Shown in pieces: positions 1 through 9,370 of a stretch of 64,000 nt of DNA. The stretch is from Tolypothrix sp. PCC 7910 (GTDB lineage: Bacteria > Cyanobacteriota > Cyanobacteriia > Cyanobacteriales > Nostocaceae), in the NCBI RefSeq assembly GCF_011769525.1, contig NZ_CP050440.1:8046001-8110000 (forward strand). Reading direction: 5' to 3'. The notes beneath the pieces were generated by a model. That model was not told the origin of the DNA. It was given only the letters and a program-made list of their open reading frames with translations, and made no database searches. The position numbers were made by a program, and so were the translations under genes. The number at the start of each line of letters is the position of its first letter. Within the stretch, counting starts at the first letter, position 1.

Positions 1-122
1 ATACCTTTACCCTTATTCAATTAAAAACCAGCACTAAAAGCTGAAATTGATAGATTGCATCATCAGTTGGGCAATATTTAAGAAAGTGCTGTGACTAATT
101 TTTAACCTATGAGTAATGAGTT

Positions 123-2675
123 ATGACTTTTTCCATAAAACAACGTCGTTACCTATATATCAGTCTGAGTATTCTGAGCTTGTGTTTGGTAGTGACTATC
201 ACACCTGCTAGAGCATCTGTGGAAGTATCAGCAAATTCTATCCTCAATGCTTCAGCATCTACCAACCAGCTAGAAGAGGGACGGAACCTCTATCGCTTAG
301 GGCAATTTACAGAAGCCGTTAAAGTTTGGCAAACAGCAGCACAGCACTATCACAGGCAAGGCGATCGCCTCAATGAAGCCTTGAGTTTAAGTTACCTGTC
401 GCTGGCACAACAGGAGCTGAATCAATGGACAGTAGCTAGTCAATCTATTGAGCAAAGTGTGAAACTTTTACAAACACTTTCACCACCTGCTGATGCAATT
501 GTCTGGGCGCAAATATTAAATACCAGAGGCAATTTGCAACTGCACACTGGTAAAGCCGAAGTTGCCTTAGAAAGTTGGCAACAAGCTCAAAAATTTTATG
601 AGCAAGCCGGCGACCAGATAGGCAATTTGGGTAGTCAAATCAACCAAGCACAAGCTTTACAAAGTTTAGGATTTTATCGCCGTTCTAAACAGCAGTTAGA
701 GACACTCACGCAAAAACTGTCAGCAATGCCAGATTCAGAAGTCAAAGTTAGTGGATTGCGATCGCTTGGTTTAGCTCTGCAAATGATTGGCGATTCTGGC
801 AAGAGTCAACAGATATTAGAGCAAAGTTTAGCAGCAGCCAATAAAATTGGTGCCACACCTCATTTAAGTTCTATTTTGTTGAATTTAGGCAAAACTGCCG
901 TAGACTTACAAGATCCGGATGCGGCATTAGATTACTTTGAAAAAGCCCAAAAAATCACTACTAATCCAGGCGATCAATTACAGGCGCGTTTAGCTCAGTT
1001 TAAACTTTTCATTGATTACGACAAGCTCAATTTAGCTGCTCCTTTAGCACCACAACTGCAACAACAACTGGCAGAACTTCCTACCAGCCATACCTCTCTC
1101 TACGCAGCGATAAATTTTGTTGCTACCCTCAATCGCTTAGAAAACCCTGATAAAATCGTACCTCTCAAAGATTTGGCCCAACTGATGGCAGTGACAGTCA
1201 AGTCTGCACAGCAGCTGCAAGATACACAAGCAGAAGCTTATGCACTGCATCAATGGGGAAAACTCTATAGTCGGACACAGCAGCTAGCCCAGGCCAAAGA
1301 ATTGGCTCAGAAATCCCTCAATATTGCCCGCCAACTCGAAGCCGAGGATATCATTGCTCAATCGGCTTGGCAGGTGGGTAAGTTGTATAAACAACAAGGC
1401 GATCGCCCAAAAGCAATTAAAGCCTATAGCGAAGCGGTTAAGGCTTTAAAGGCACTGCGGGGAGATTTGGTGGCGATTAATCCTGATGTTCAGTTCTCTT
1501 TCCGTGAGAGTGTAGAGCCTGTTTACCGGGAATTAGTTGGTTTACTGCTAGATGAGCAACCAACTCAGACAGATCTCATGCAAGCCCGTGAGTTAATCGA
1601 ATCACTGCAAGTTGCCGAACTTGATAACTTTTTCCGAGAAGCCTGTTTAGATAGAGCCAAACAGATTGACCAGGTTGATCCTACGGCAACGGTCGTTTAT
1701 CCCATCATTTTGCCTGATCGCCTCGCGGTCATTCTCTCCAAAACTGGGCAACCTCTGCGTTATTATGTAACGCACAAATCTCAAGCGGAAATTGAAAATA
1801 CTCTCGACAAATTATTAGTTGGCTTTAACCCCGTCTCCGATTCTAAAGAACGCGATCGCGTTTCTCAACAAATTTACGATTGGCTAATTCGCCCAGCAGA
1901 AACAGACCAAGCTTTCAAAGATACTAAGACATTAGTATTTGTGCTGGATGGTCACTTACGTAATATTCCTATGGCAGCTTTATATGATGGTAAGCAATAC
2001 CTCATTGAAAAGTATGCTGTAGCCCTTTCACCAGGAATGCAATTAATCGCCGCGCGATCGCTCCAAGAAAATCATATTGATGCGATCGTTGGTGGTATCA
2101 GTGAATCTCGTAGTGGCTTTAGCGCTTTGCCGGCTGTGGAATCAGAAGTGAGGCAAATCTCTAAGACACTACCTTCTTCGATGTTGCTAAATAAGCAATT
2201 CACCAGCCAAGCTCTTGCGGATCGTGTCAAATCTAGTAGTGCGGATGTTGTCCATTTAGCAACTCATGGACAATTTAGTTCCCGCCTCGAAGATACTTTC
2301 CTACTTACTTGGGATGGAGAAGTTAATGTCAAGGAGTTGTCCGAACTGTTGAAAAATCGTGGTAACGAGCCATCCAAAGCGATTGAGTTGCTGGTATTGA
2401 GCGCCTGTGATACAGCAGCCGGTGATGATCGCGCTGTGCTGGGATTAGCAGGATTAGCTGTCAAGTCTGGTGCCCGTTCCACCATCGCCACTCTCTGGCC
2501 TGTAAAAGATAAGGCAGCTGCTATGCTCATGACTCGCTTCTACGATCAACTGCGACAACCAAACATCACTAAAGCTGAAGCACTACGACAAGCCCAAATC
2601 AACCTAATTCACCAAACTGATTTTGTCGATCCGTTCTTTTGGTCTGCTTTTGTGTTAGTCGGCAGTTGGCAGTAA
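123..2675 (+). CDS. Exported TPR-CHAT protein (caspase-like peptidase)
   Basis: 850 aa. An N-terminal hydrophobic stretch ending in an Ala-x-Ala-like site near residue 31 looks like a signal peptide. Roughly residues 50-460 are tetratricopeptide repeats, and about 560-850 form a CHAT domain of the clan CD (caspase-like) fold. The catalytic dyad is visible: His715 in VVHLATHGQF and Cys762 in LSACDTAAGDD, so the enzyme should be active. CHAT-TPR proteins in cyanobacteria include HetF-type proteases, but this one is exported and is not HetF by architecture. It is followed on the same strand by DUF928 and CHASE2 kinase genes, a recurrent cyanobacterial association, so it may process or relay an extracytoplasmic signal. 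The substrate is unknown. The ATG at 123 is the first in frame and precedes the signal peptide directly. Confidence 0.9.
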   Translation: MTFSIKQRRYLYISLSILSLCLVVTITPARASVEVSANSILNASASTNQLEEGRNLYRLGQFTEAVKVWQTAAQHYHRQGDRLNEALSLSYLSLAQQELNQWTVASQSIEQSVKLLQTLSPPADAIVWAQILNTRGNLQLHTGKAEVALESWQQAQKFYEQAGDQIGNLGSQINQAQALQSLGFYRRSKQQLETLTQKLSAMPDSEVKVSGLRSLGLALQMIGDSGKSQQILEQSLAAANKIGATPHLSSILLNLGKTAVDLQDPDAALDYFEKAQKITTNPGDQLQARLAQFKLFIDYDKLNLAAPLAPQLQQQLAELPTSHTSLYAAINFVATLNRLENPDKIVPLKDLAQLMAVTVKSAQQLQDTQAEAYALHQWGKLYSRTQQLAQAKELAQKSLNIARQLEAEDIIAQSAWQVGKLYKQQGDRPKAIKAYSEAVKALKALRGDLVAINPDVQFSFRESVEPVYRELVGLLLDEQPTQTDLMQARELIESLQVAELDNFFREACLDRAKQIDQVDPTATVVYPIILPDRLAVILSKTGQPLRYYVTHKSQAEIENTLDKLLVGFNPVSDSKERDRVSQQIYDWLIRPAETDQAFKDTKTLVFVLDGHLRNIPMAALYDGKQYLIEKYAVALSPGMQLIAARSLQENHIDAIVGGISESRSGFSALPAVESEVRQISKTLPSSMLLNKQFTSQALADRVKSSSADVVHLATHGQFSSRLEDTFLLTWDGEVNVKELSELLKNRGNEPSKAIELLVLSACDTAAGDDRAVLGLAGLAVKSGARSTIATLWPVKDKAAAMLMTRFYDQLRQPNITKAEALRQAQINLIHQTDFVDPFFWSAFVLVGSWQ

Positions 2676-2969
2676 GTATTACTGAAGTAAAAGTACTGAT
2701 TTGTTAGTAAGCTATTCAACATAATATTTCAGTACTTAAGACTCATCAATCAAGTGTTTTTCTCAGTAATATCACTGTTTATCTTTTTAATCTATAAGTC
2801 TGATATTTATCAAATATTAGCTGTAAGTTATTAGATAATAGGGAAATTACGCCTATACTAAAACTGTGTATTCCGCTTAAAAGGGTTGTGATTAGATTAA
2901 TGACACAAGTTCACTTATCAAGTCGGAATAAGGTATTAAATATCACACCTTGTAAACGAGGTAAAGATA

Positions 2970-4013
2970 ATGAAACGTCAATATTTAGCTAGTGCATTGA
3001 GCGTCGTCGCTCTGATGGCTAGTACTACCTGGTCAAGTGCTTATGCGTTGACATTTACCCCACCTCCGAACAATGGTGCGCCTAGCCAAGCCACAGGAGG
3101 GGCTTCTCGCGGTAGTTTATTTACTCCTCCTGCTTCGGGAAAGGGTGCGCCTAGCCAAGCCACAGGAGGAGCTTCTCGCGGTAGCTTATTTACTCCTAGT
3201 GCCGGAAAAGGTGCGCCTAGACAAGCCACAGGAGGGGCTTCTCGCGGTAGTTTATTCACTCCTACATCTGGAAAAGGAACACCTAGACAAGCCACAGGAG
3301 GGGCTTCTCGCGGTAGCTTATTTGCTCCTAGCGCTGGAAAAGGTACTCCTAGACAAGCAACCGGTGGGGCTTCTCGCGGTGACCTGTTTACACCAGTTTC
3401 TGGGAAAGGTACACCACAACAAGCAGCAGGAGGGGCTTCTCGCGTTGGTACATACGAATTAAATCCTTCAACAGTAGCAGCAACAGGGCCGGCCGCACTG
3501 ATTGCGCTCTTACCCGAAAGCTTCTATGGCACAACATTGTCGGAACGTCCGACAATTCTGGTCTATATTCCAGCTTCCAATGCTGCAGAAGCCGTATTCA
3601 GCCTCAAGGATGAAGCAGGTAATACACAGTACCAAATGACTATTCCTGTTGTCGATAAATCTGGAGTAATTGCTGTGCAATTGCCAGCAGATGCACCTGC
3701 TTTAGCCGTGAACAAAAATTACCATTGGTTTTTGGCGCTGAAAGTGGATGGAGAACTTAGCCCCAGTACACCTTACGTCGATGGTTGGATTCAACGCATC
3801 CAGCCCAATGCGGAATTAGCAACAGCAATGCTGGATCAAGATGCTTTGAAGCGGGCAACAGCTTTGGGTAAAAACGGGGTTTGGTATGACTGTGTGGCTA
3901 CACTTGCTATGTTACACACCAATCAACCAACTAATGTGAACCTCGGCAAGCAATGGGAAGAACTCCTCTCCTCAGTCAGCTTGAAAGAGTTGGCAAAAGC
4001 TCCGTTCAATTAA
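2970..4013 (+). CDS. DUF928 exported protein with repeated N-terminal motif
   Basis: 347 aa. The signal peptide ends near residue 26 (SSAYA). Six near-identical 22-23 residue units follow (about residues 36-160), each carrying GxPxQATGGASRG then SLFTP. A globular DUF928 domain fills residues ~165-347. DUF928 proteins usually carry this Gly-rich segment once, so it has been amplified here. No enzymatic motif is visible. The start is supported by GAGGTAAAG about 5 bases upstream. The gene lies between the CHAT protein and the CHASE2 kinase, suggesting a periplasmic partner in that system. Function of the family is unknown. Confidence 0.88.
   Translation: MKRQYLASALSVVALMASTTWSSAYALTFTPPPNNGAPSQATGGASRGSLFTPPASGKGAPSQATGGASRGSLFTPSAGKGAPRQATGGASRGSLFTPTSGKGTPRQATGGASRGSLFAPSAGKGTPRQATGGASRGDLFTPVSGKGTPQQAAGGASRVGTYELNPSTVAATGPAALIALLPESFYGTTLSERPTILVYIPASNAAEAVFSLKDEAGNTQYQMTIPVVDKSGVIAVQLPADAPALAVNKNYHWFLALKVDGELSPSTPYVDGWIQRIQPNAELATAMLDQDALKRATALGKNGVWYDCVATLAMLHTNQPTNVNLGKQWEELLSSVSLKELAKAPFN
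3075..3446. repeat. 66-bp coding tandem repeat (six units) in DUF928 gene
   Basis: Six in-frame units of 66-69 bp, each containing GGAGGGGCTTCTCGCGGT or a one-base variant. The units are so similar that other frames are also open across the array, which explains the overlapping spurious ORFs. Length polymorphism between strains is likely. Confidence 0.9.
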
Positions 4014-4232
4014 TTTTAAGTAGTTCGTAGCTAGTACTTAGGTGCTGGCTATGAAATTATTTACCCTAAAATTGGCAATGGTTAATGGGTATGTGGAATA
4101 AGGCTTTTAGTTTAATGGTATTAAAGAGTTTTTGAATTACAAATTACGTATTTGCTTCTTACCGGAGGGGAGTCTTACGAATTAGTAATTATTAATATAT
4201 TGACTGCAATAAATTAACTGTGTGGCCCAAAT

Positions 4233-7070
4233 ATGTGGCGCAAATTCAAGGCTTTTATTCAACAAACTCGTAGCATTTTAATTATTACCCCCAGTGTTGC
4301 CCTAACAGTTATAGTTGGGCAGTCTTTGGGACTTTTTAATTTGCTAGAATGGAAAATTCGCGATGAATGGTTTCGTCAGTTGTCGCAAGACAAGGTAGCT
4401 GACGAAATTGTGATTGTAACAATCGATGAGCAGGATATTCAATCGGTGCGGAAATGGCCAATTCCAGATTGGGCATTAGCTGAATTACTAGATAAAATTC
4501 GCGCACAAAAACCCAGAGCCATTGGTTTGGATCTCTATCGAGATTTACCTGAAGGTACTGGAAACGAACAACTAGTAAAAGTTTTTAGTAGTACTCCCAA
4601 CTTAATTGGAGTAGAGAAAATTACTGGTGAGCGTGTTAATCCTCCAGCAGAATTGAAAAAACGCGATCAGGTGGGATTAGCTGATTTAGTGTTGGATGGC
4701 GATCGCTTTGTCCGCCGTGCCCTCTTAACAGCTGAAGATCCCAAAGAAAAAAATACTCTCAAAGCCGGAATGGCAACCTTAGTAGCACTTAAGTACTTAG
4801 AAGCTGATGGCATTAGTTTAGAAAGTATTGATCCCAAACAACAAAAGTTTCAATTGGGTCAGGAAACTTACGTACCCCTGGAAAATCAAGAAGCAGGTTA
4901 TGCTGATAATGATTTGGGAGGCTACCAAATTATACTTAACTGGTATGGCCCCGAAGCTGCCTTTCATACAGTCAAGATGCGGGATGTCTTAGCTGGGCGA
5001 ATTTCCGCAAACTTAATGCGCGATCGCATGGTGTTTATTGGCTCAGTTGCGTCTAGCACTAATGACTTTTTCAGTACACCTTTTTCATCTGGTTTATCTG
5101 CTCAAAAACCGACTCCAGGTGTAGTTATCCATGCCAATATTGCTCACCAATTAGTACGAGGAGCAAAAACTGGTCGAACTACTCTTCATGGTATTTCTGG
5201 CATCTCTACATCAATTTGGATTGTTTTTTGGGCTTTGCTGGGTTCAACTGGTAGTTGGTTAGTAGCAAGTACTCGCACTGGGTGGCGGGTTCCTGGTGGT
5301 AAAATGCTATGGGCAACTTTAGGCACCAGTGGCCTGTGTTTGGGTGGTACTTACAGTGCATTTCTGTACGGCATCGTGATTCCAGTGACACCCGCTTTAG
5401 CCGCCTTTATTAGTAGCGTGATTGCTACCACCAATGCTTATAAACAACAAAAATTAGAACAAACAAATCGCCAACTAGAAATTGCTAACGATCAACTCTT
5501 GGACTATTCCAAAACCCTAGAGACAAAAGTTGAAGAACGCACTCAGGAATTACTGGAAGCCAAGCAAGCTGCTGATGCTGCTAACCAAGCCAAGAGTGAG
5601 TTTTTGGCAAATATGAGTCATGAGTTACGTACACCGTTAAATGGTATTTTAGGCTTTGCTCAGGTACTAGAAGGCTCTCCCAACTTAACAACAAAAAACC
5701 TGGAAGGAGTCCGGATTATCCATCAATGCGGCTCACATTTGCTGATGCTGATCAATGATATTCTCGACCTCTCCAAGATTGAAGCGCGAAAATTGGAATT
5801 GGTAACGACTAATGTACATTTGTCCAGCTTCTTACATAGTGTTACTGAGATTTGTGGTATTCGAGCACAGCAAAAAAAGATAGCATTCAATATTTTAATT
5901 AGCGATCGCCTACCATCTGTAATTCAAGCCGATGAAAAACGCTTGCGCCAATTATTGATCAATTTGCTGGGCAATGCCATCAAATTTACAGATACTGGTG
6001 GTGTGACGTTCAAAGTAGAGTTACTTGAAGCTGAGAAAGAGCAAGGGAGCAGGGAGCAGGGAGCAGGGGGAGAAGGGGAAATAAGCAATACCCAAGTTCC
6101 CAGTTCCCAGTCTCCAATCCCTAAAATTCGCTTCCAAATTGAAGATACAGGGATTGGGATGCCGCACGACCAAATAGAGAAAATCTTTTTACCTTTTGAG
6201 CAAGTCGGTAAAGGCGGACAGCGATCTGATGGGACTGGCTTAGGATTGGCGATTAGTCAAAGGATTGCAACATTGATGGGGAGCGAAATTCAGGTGCAAA
6301 GCCGCTTGGGTGAAGGTAGCGTATTTTGGCTAGATTTAGCAGTATCAGTACCACTTTCCCATGACTGGCATACAGACTCAATCTCTCCCGCCCAGCAGAA
6401 AATTAGCGGCATTCAGGGTAGTGCGCCGCAGATTCTCATTGTCGATGATGACGAAAATCACCGTGCTTTGTTAATTAACTTGCTACAACAAATTGGTTGT
6501 CTAATTTTAGAAGCCAGCGAAGGCAAACAAGGGTTAGCATTGGCAAAAGAATGCATCCCGGATGTCATTCTGCTTGATTTAGCTATGCCCAATATGGATG
6601 GTTTTGAGTTCATGGTACATTTGCAAGCGCAGCCACAAACTCGTTCGATTCCGATTATTGTTTCTAGTGCCAATGTATTTGAAGAAAATCGCCAGCGCAG
6701 TTTAGAGGCTGGGGCAACAGCGTTTGTACCTAAACCACTACAAATTGAGGAATTACTGAATGCGTTGCGATCGGTGTTAAAAGTGGAATGGATTTATGCC
6801 CAAGCTGCACCGCAACAGTCATCTGCCCCACTAGAGCAGCCATCAGAGAGCAAATTGATTCTGCCATCGCAAGATATTTTACAACAGATGTATCATTTGG
6901 CAATGATGGGAGATATTCCGGCAATTGAGGGAATTATAGAAGAGTTAGTGGAGCAGAACAGCCAATATGGTAATTTTGCTAGCGAGTTGAAACAACTTAC
7001 TACTAATTTCCAAACCAGTAAAATACGTAAATTACTTAAATCATTTATCACTACGGAGTCACGTCAATGA
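4233..7070 (+). CDS. CHASE2-domain hybrid sensor histidine kinase
   Basis: 945 aa. One N-terminal membrane helix (~15-35), an extracytoplasmic CHASE2 sensor (~40-315), three membrane helices (~320-405), a coiled coil, HisKA with phospho-acceptor His463 ([12 protein letters not shown]), HATPase (~570-710; DTGIGM and GTGLGLAIS boxes), and a receiver with Asp782 (ILLDLAMPN), then a ~100-residue helical tail. All key residues are present, so an active phosphorelay kinase is expected. A low-complexity insert at about residues 600-632 in the HATPase domain derives from a dispersed repeat. The stop overlaps the next gene's ATG (ATGA), implying translational coupling with a second kinase-regulator. 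The ligand is unknown; CHASE2 senses extracellular stimuli in general. Confidence 0.95.
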   Translation: MWRKFKAFIQQTRSILIITPSVALTVIVGQSLGLFNLLEWKIRDEWFRQLSQDKVADEIVIVTIDEQDIQSVRKWPIPDWALAELLDKIRAQKPRAIGLDLYRDLPEGTGNEQLVKVFSSTPNLIGVEKITGERVNPPAELKKRDQVGLADLVLDGDRFVRRALLTAEDPKEKNTLKAGMATLVALKYLEADGISLESIDPKQQKFQLGQETYVPLENQEAGYADNDLGGYQIILNWYGPEAAFHTVKMRDVLAGRISANLMRDRMVFIGSVASSTNDFFSTPFSSGLSAQKPTPGVVIHANIAHQLVRGAKTGRTTLHGISGISTSIWIVFWALLGSTGSWLVASTRTGWRVPGGKMLWATLGTSGLCLGGTYSAFLYGIVIPVTPALAAFISSVIATTNAYKQQKLEQTNRQLEIANDQLLDYSKTLETKVEERTQELLEAKQAADAANQAKSEFLANMSHELRTPLNGILGFAQVLEGSPNLTTKNLEGVRIIHQCGSHLLMLINDILDLSKIEARKLELVTTNVHLSSFLHSVTEICGIRAQQKKIAFNILISDRLPSVIQADEKRLRQLLINLLGNAIKFTDTGGVTFKVELLEAEKEQGSREQGAGGEGEISNTQVPSSQSPIPKIRFQIEDTGIGMPHDQIEKIFLPFEQVGKGGQRSDGTGLGLAISQRIATLMGSEIQVQSRLGEGSVFWLDLAVSVPLSHDWHTDSISPAQQKISGIQGSAPQILIVDDDENHRALLINLLQQIGCLILEASEGKQGLALAKECIPDVILLDLAMPNMDGFEFMVHLQAQPQTRSIPIIVSSANVFEENRQRSLEAGATAFVPKPLQIEELLNALRSVLKVEWIYAQAAPQQSSAPLEQPSESKLILPSQDILQQMYHLAMMGDIPAIEGIIEELVEQNSQYGNFASELKQLTTNFQTSKIRKLLKSFITTESRQ
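6033..6118. repeat. Dispersed G-rich/C-rich repeat absorbed in frame into kinase gene
   Basis: GGGAGCAGGGAGCAGGG followed by CCCAGTTCCCAGTC is typical intergenic cyanobacterial repeat sequence, similar to copies near 58.8 and 62.3 kb. Here it is translated inside the HATPase domain between the strand ending FKVELLEAE and the one starting [10 protein letters not shown]. Confidence 0.75.
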
Positions 7071-8368
7071 TGACTGATCCTCTCTTAAAGCCAATGCATA
7101 TCTTATTAGTGGATGACAATCCCAACAATCTCAAGGTGCTATCAGAAGCGATTCAGGGACATGGTTGGAAAGCACTCATGGCGACGGATGGCGAATCTGC
7201 GATCGAACAAACAGAATATGCCCATCCCGATTTAATTCTCTTAGATGTGATGATGCCAGGTATAGATGGGTTTGAGACTTGTCGAAGATTAAAAGCCAAT
7301 CCTATCACTCAAAATACGCCAATTATTTTCATGACAGCCTTATCAGATACAACAGATAAGGTTAAAGGCTTAGAAATTGGCGCAGTAGATTACATCACCA
7401 AACCTTTTCAACAAGAAGAAGTCATTGCCCGATTAAAGCTACACCTGAAAATTTCCTATCTGACTCGGACATTAGAACAACGGGTGCAAGAACGCACTGC
7501 TGAATTAACCAAATCTCTACAAAAGTTACAACAAACTCAACTGCAACTCATTCAAAGCGAGAAAATGTCCACCTTAGGACAACTAGTTGCAGGGATTGGT
7601 CATGAGATTAATAACCCTGTTGGTTTTTTGGATGGCAATACTTCTCATATTAAGGGATATGTCAACGATTTGCTGCGCCTCATATATCTTTATCAAGAGA
7701 AGCTACCGGATCCCGATCCAGAAATTGAAGATTTAGTTGATGAAATCGACTTTGAGTATATTACTGAGGATCTCCCTAAATTGCTATCATCAATGGATCA
7801 GGGAATTTCTCGCCTCAAAGATATCAGCTTGTCTTTGAGAACCTTTGCCCGTGCTGATATGTCATCTAAGGTAGAGTATCAAATTCATGAAGGCATTGAT
7901 AGCACCTTAATGTTGCTGAAACATCGCCTCAAAGATAGTGGCGATCGCCCTCGAATTCATACTATCACTCAATACGGTGATTTACCCCCAATCAGTTGCT
8001 ATCCTGGACAACTGAATCAGGTATTTATGAATATCATTGCTAATGCCATTGATGCCTTTGATGAATACTATCACAACCACTCTCATCAAGCACCGCTAAA
8101 TGAACAAAATACTCTAACTATTACAACATCAGTTGATCCTCAGCAGCAAAGCGTCACAATTTGCATTCAAGACAATGGCCCTGGTATGCCTATAGAAGTG
8201 CAAGCTAGAGTTTTTGAGCCATCATTTACCACCAAACCTGTGGGTAAAGGTACTGGATTAGGTTTAGCTATTAGCTACCAAATTATTGTAGATAAACATG
8301 ACGGGCAAATTAGATGCTTCTCTATGCCTGGAGAGGGAACTAAATTTATTATTATCCTGCCTATTTAA
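7067..8368 (+). CDS. Response regulator-histidine kinase fusion
   Basis: 433 aa. N-terminal receiver domain with phospho-acceptor Asp60 ([14 protein letters not shown]) and conserved Lys near 110 (DYITKPF). A coiled coil (~125-160) follows, then HisKA with His179 ([12 protein letters not shown]) and HATPase ([19 protein letters not shown]). There is no membrane segment, so it is cytoplasmic. The ATG overlaps the stop of the CHASE2 kinase. The natural reading is that the CHASE2 kinase phosphorylates this receiver, which then tunes its own kinase domain. No DNA-binding output domain is present, so the final regulator is elsewhere. Confidence 0.93.
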   Translation: MMTDPLLKPMHILLVDDNPNNLKVLSEAIQGHGWKALMATDGESAIEQTEYAHPDLILLDVMMPGIDGFETCRRLKANPITQNTPIIFMTALSDTTDKVKGLEIGAVDYITKPFQQEEVIARLKLHLKISYLTRTLEQRVQERTAELTKSLQKLQQTQLQLIQSEKMSTLGQLVAGIGHEINNPVGFLDGNTSHIKGYVNDLLRLIYLYQEKLPDPDPEIEDLVDEIDFEYITEDLPKLLSSMDQGISRLKDISLSLRTFARADMSSKVEYQIHEGIDSTLMLLKHRLKDSGDRPRIHTITQYGDLPPISCYPGQLNQVFMNIIANAIDAFDEYYHNHSHQAPLNEQNTLTITTSVDPQQQSVTICIQDNGPGMPIEVQARVFEPSFTTKPVGKGTGLGLAISYQIIVDKHDGQIRCFSMPGEGTKFIIILPI

Positions 8369-8433
8369 CAGGCTATTAAATAATTTTAAAACCTGATTTT
8401 TATATTAATTTTTGAATTACATTAACTCAAATA

Positions 8434-8691
8434 TTAAAATATAAAATTTATTGGTTCTTCATTACTTGTTATGCTAATTCCTTTTATTAAAGCTATTTCA
8501 TCAATTCCAATTCTTTTTAAGCCAGAAGTTTTTGAATTACCATACTCACCAGATGCATCTTTTAGCATTCTCTCTATTTCTTCTGTCGTGACTATTCCCT
8601 TTGATGCTACACTGTGGATATCGTTTTCTAGCACTTCTTGTATTGTTTTTTGCGCTAGCCGCTTTGTATAGGTTCTTTTCTTACTTAACAA
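8434..8691 (-). pseudogene. ISL3-type transposase fragment
   Basis: The 85-codon frame contains the pre-catalytic stretch of ISL3-family transposases: helix-turn-helix-like region, then RIGIDEIALIKG with the first DDE aspartate, after which similarity ends. Both the N-terminal zinc-binding part and the rest of the catalytic core are missing. It is a decayed remnant, next to remnants of two other transposase families. Identification is from motif memory only. Confidence 0.6.
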
Positions 8692-8700
8692 ATTCTAGGT

Positions 8701-8725
8701 CTTCTCTACGAGACGCTACGCGAAC
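8701..8725. repeat. Small dispersed repeat
   Basis: TTCTCTACGAGACGCTACGC is a sequence I recognise as a common short dispersed repeat in Nostoc-type genomes. It lies at the junction between the ISL3-like and ISAs1-like remnants. Confidence 0.6.
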
Positions 8726-8758
8726 ACTAAAAGGCTTTCTACATTTAGAACATTTGAA

Positions 8759-9022
8759 TTATCGTCTATTGATTTCTAAAAATACTGGTCTCTCCCCTAA
8801 AGGTAAATCTTTAACAATGTGTCGATGATTTTGAATGCCAAACATCTCTATTAGTATCCGACGATGCCGTTTGACGAAATCCCCCCATCCACGATACCCG
8901 ACATATCCACTCATGGTGCCCATTATTACAAACAGCAACACCAACCATAGTCGATGTCTCCGACCATCAGTCGTTCTGAAATCTTCCACTTGCCGCAAAT
9001 GTTCAATCAGAGAAGCACCCAT
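8759..9022 (-). pseudogene. ISAs1-family transposase, N-terminal fragment
   Basis: From the ATG at 9022 the frame reads LIEHLRQVEDFRTTDGRRHR, then a hydrophobic segment and YRGWGDFVKRHR. This is the N-terminal domain associated with ISAs1 transposases (DDE_Tnp_1-associated). It breaks off before the catalytic domain. The open frame continues upstream of 9022 only because it runs into an IS5-like remnant in another frame. Confidence 0.75.
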
Positions 9023-9059
9023 GATTTTTATCCCTTCAACACTTGCAATTTTACCTGTT

Positions 9060-9224
9060 TTAGGGAATGAAACAGCCCTGCTCACACAGTACATAAAGAA
9101 TCGCATTTACTACAGCGAATAATGCTAATTTTCGGGGACGACCACCGGGTTTTGCTTCTGGGAAAAGGTTTGCAATTAATTCCCACTGTTCCCATGACAA
9201 ATTGCTACGGTATGCTTTACTCAT
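9060..9224 (-). pseudogene. IS5-type transposase, N-terminal fragment
   Basis: A 54-codon frame starts MSKAYRSNLSWEQWELIANL, continues PGGRPRKLALFAVVNAILYVL and stops at TAA. This is the classic N-terminus of IS5/IS1031-type transposases (DUF4096). It is truncated immediately before the ISAs1 fragment. The three remnants in 0.8 kb mark an insertion hot spot. Confidence 0.75.
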
Positions 9225-9370
9225 TCGCTCACAAGGTGCTGGTTTCTACAAATCTCAGCATACGCCTTGTGAGCTTTCTTACAACACCCCCCACTTTTAA
9301 AACATCCTCTGAGCAATTACATTTAATTTTGCACAACTACTTATCTTTAAATTTCGCCATCCTACTGAGA

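Noticed and set aside
3073-3462. Additional open frames over the DUF928 repeat on both strands
   Set aside because: They exist only because the 66-bp unit is a multiple of three; the signal peptide and DUF928 domain are in the 2970 frame.
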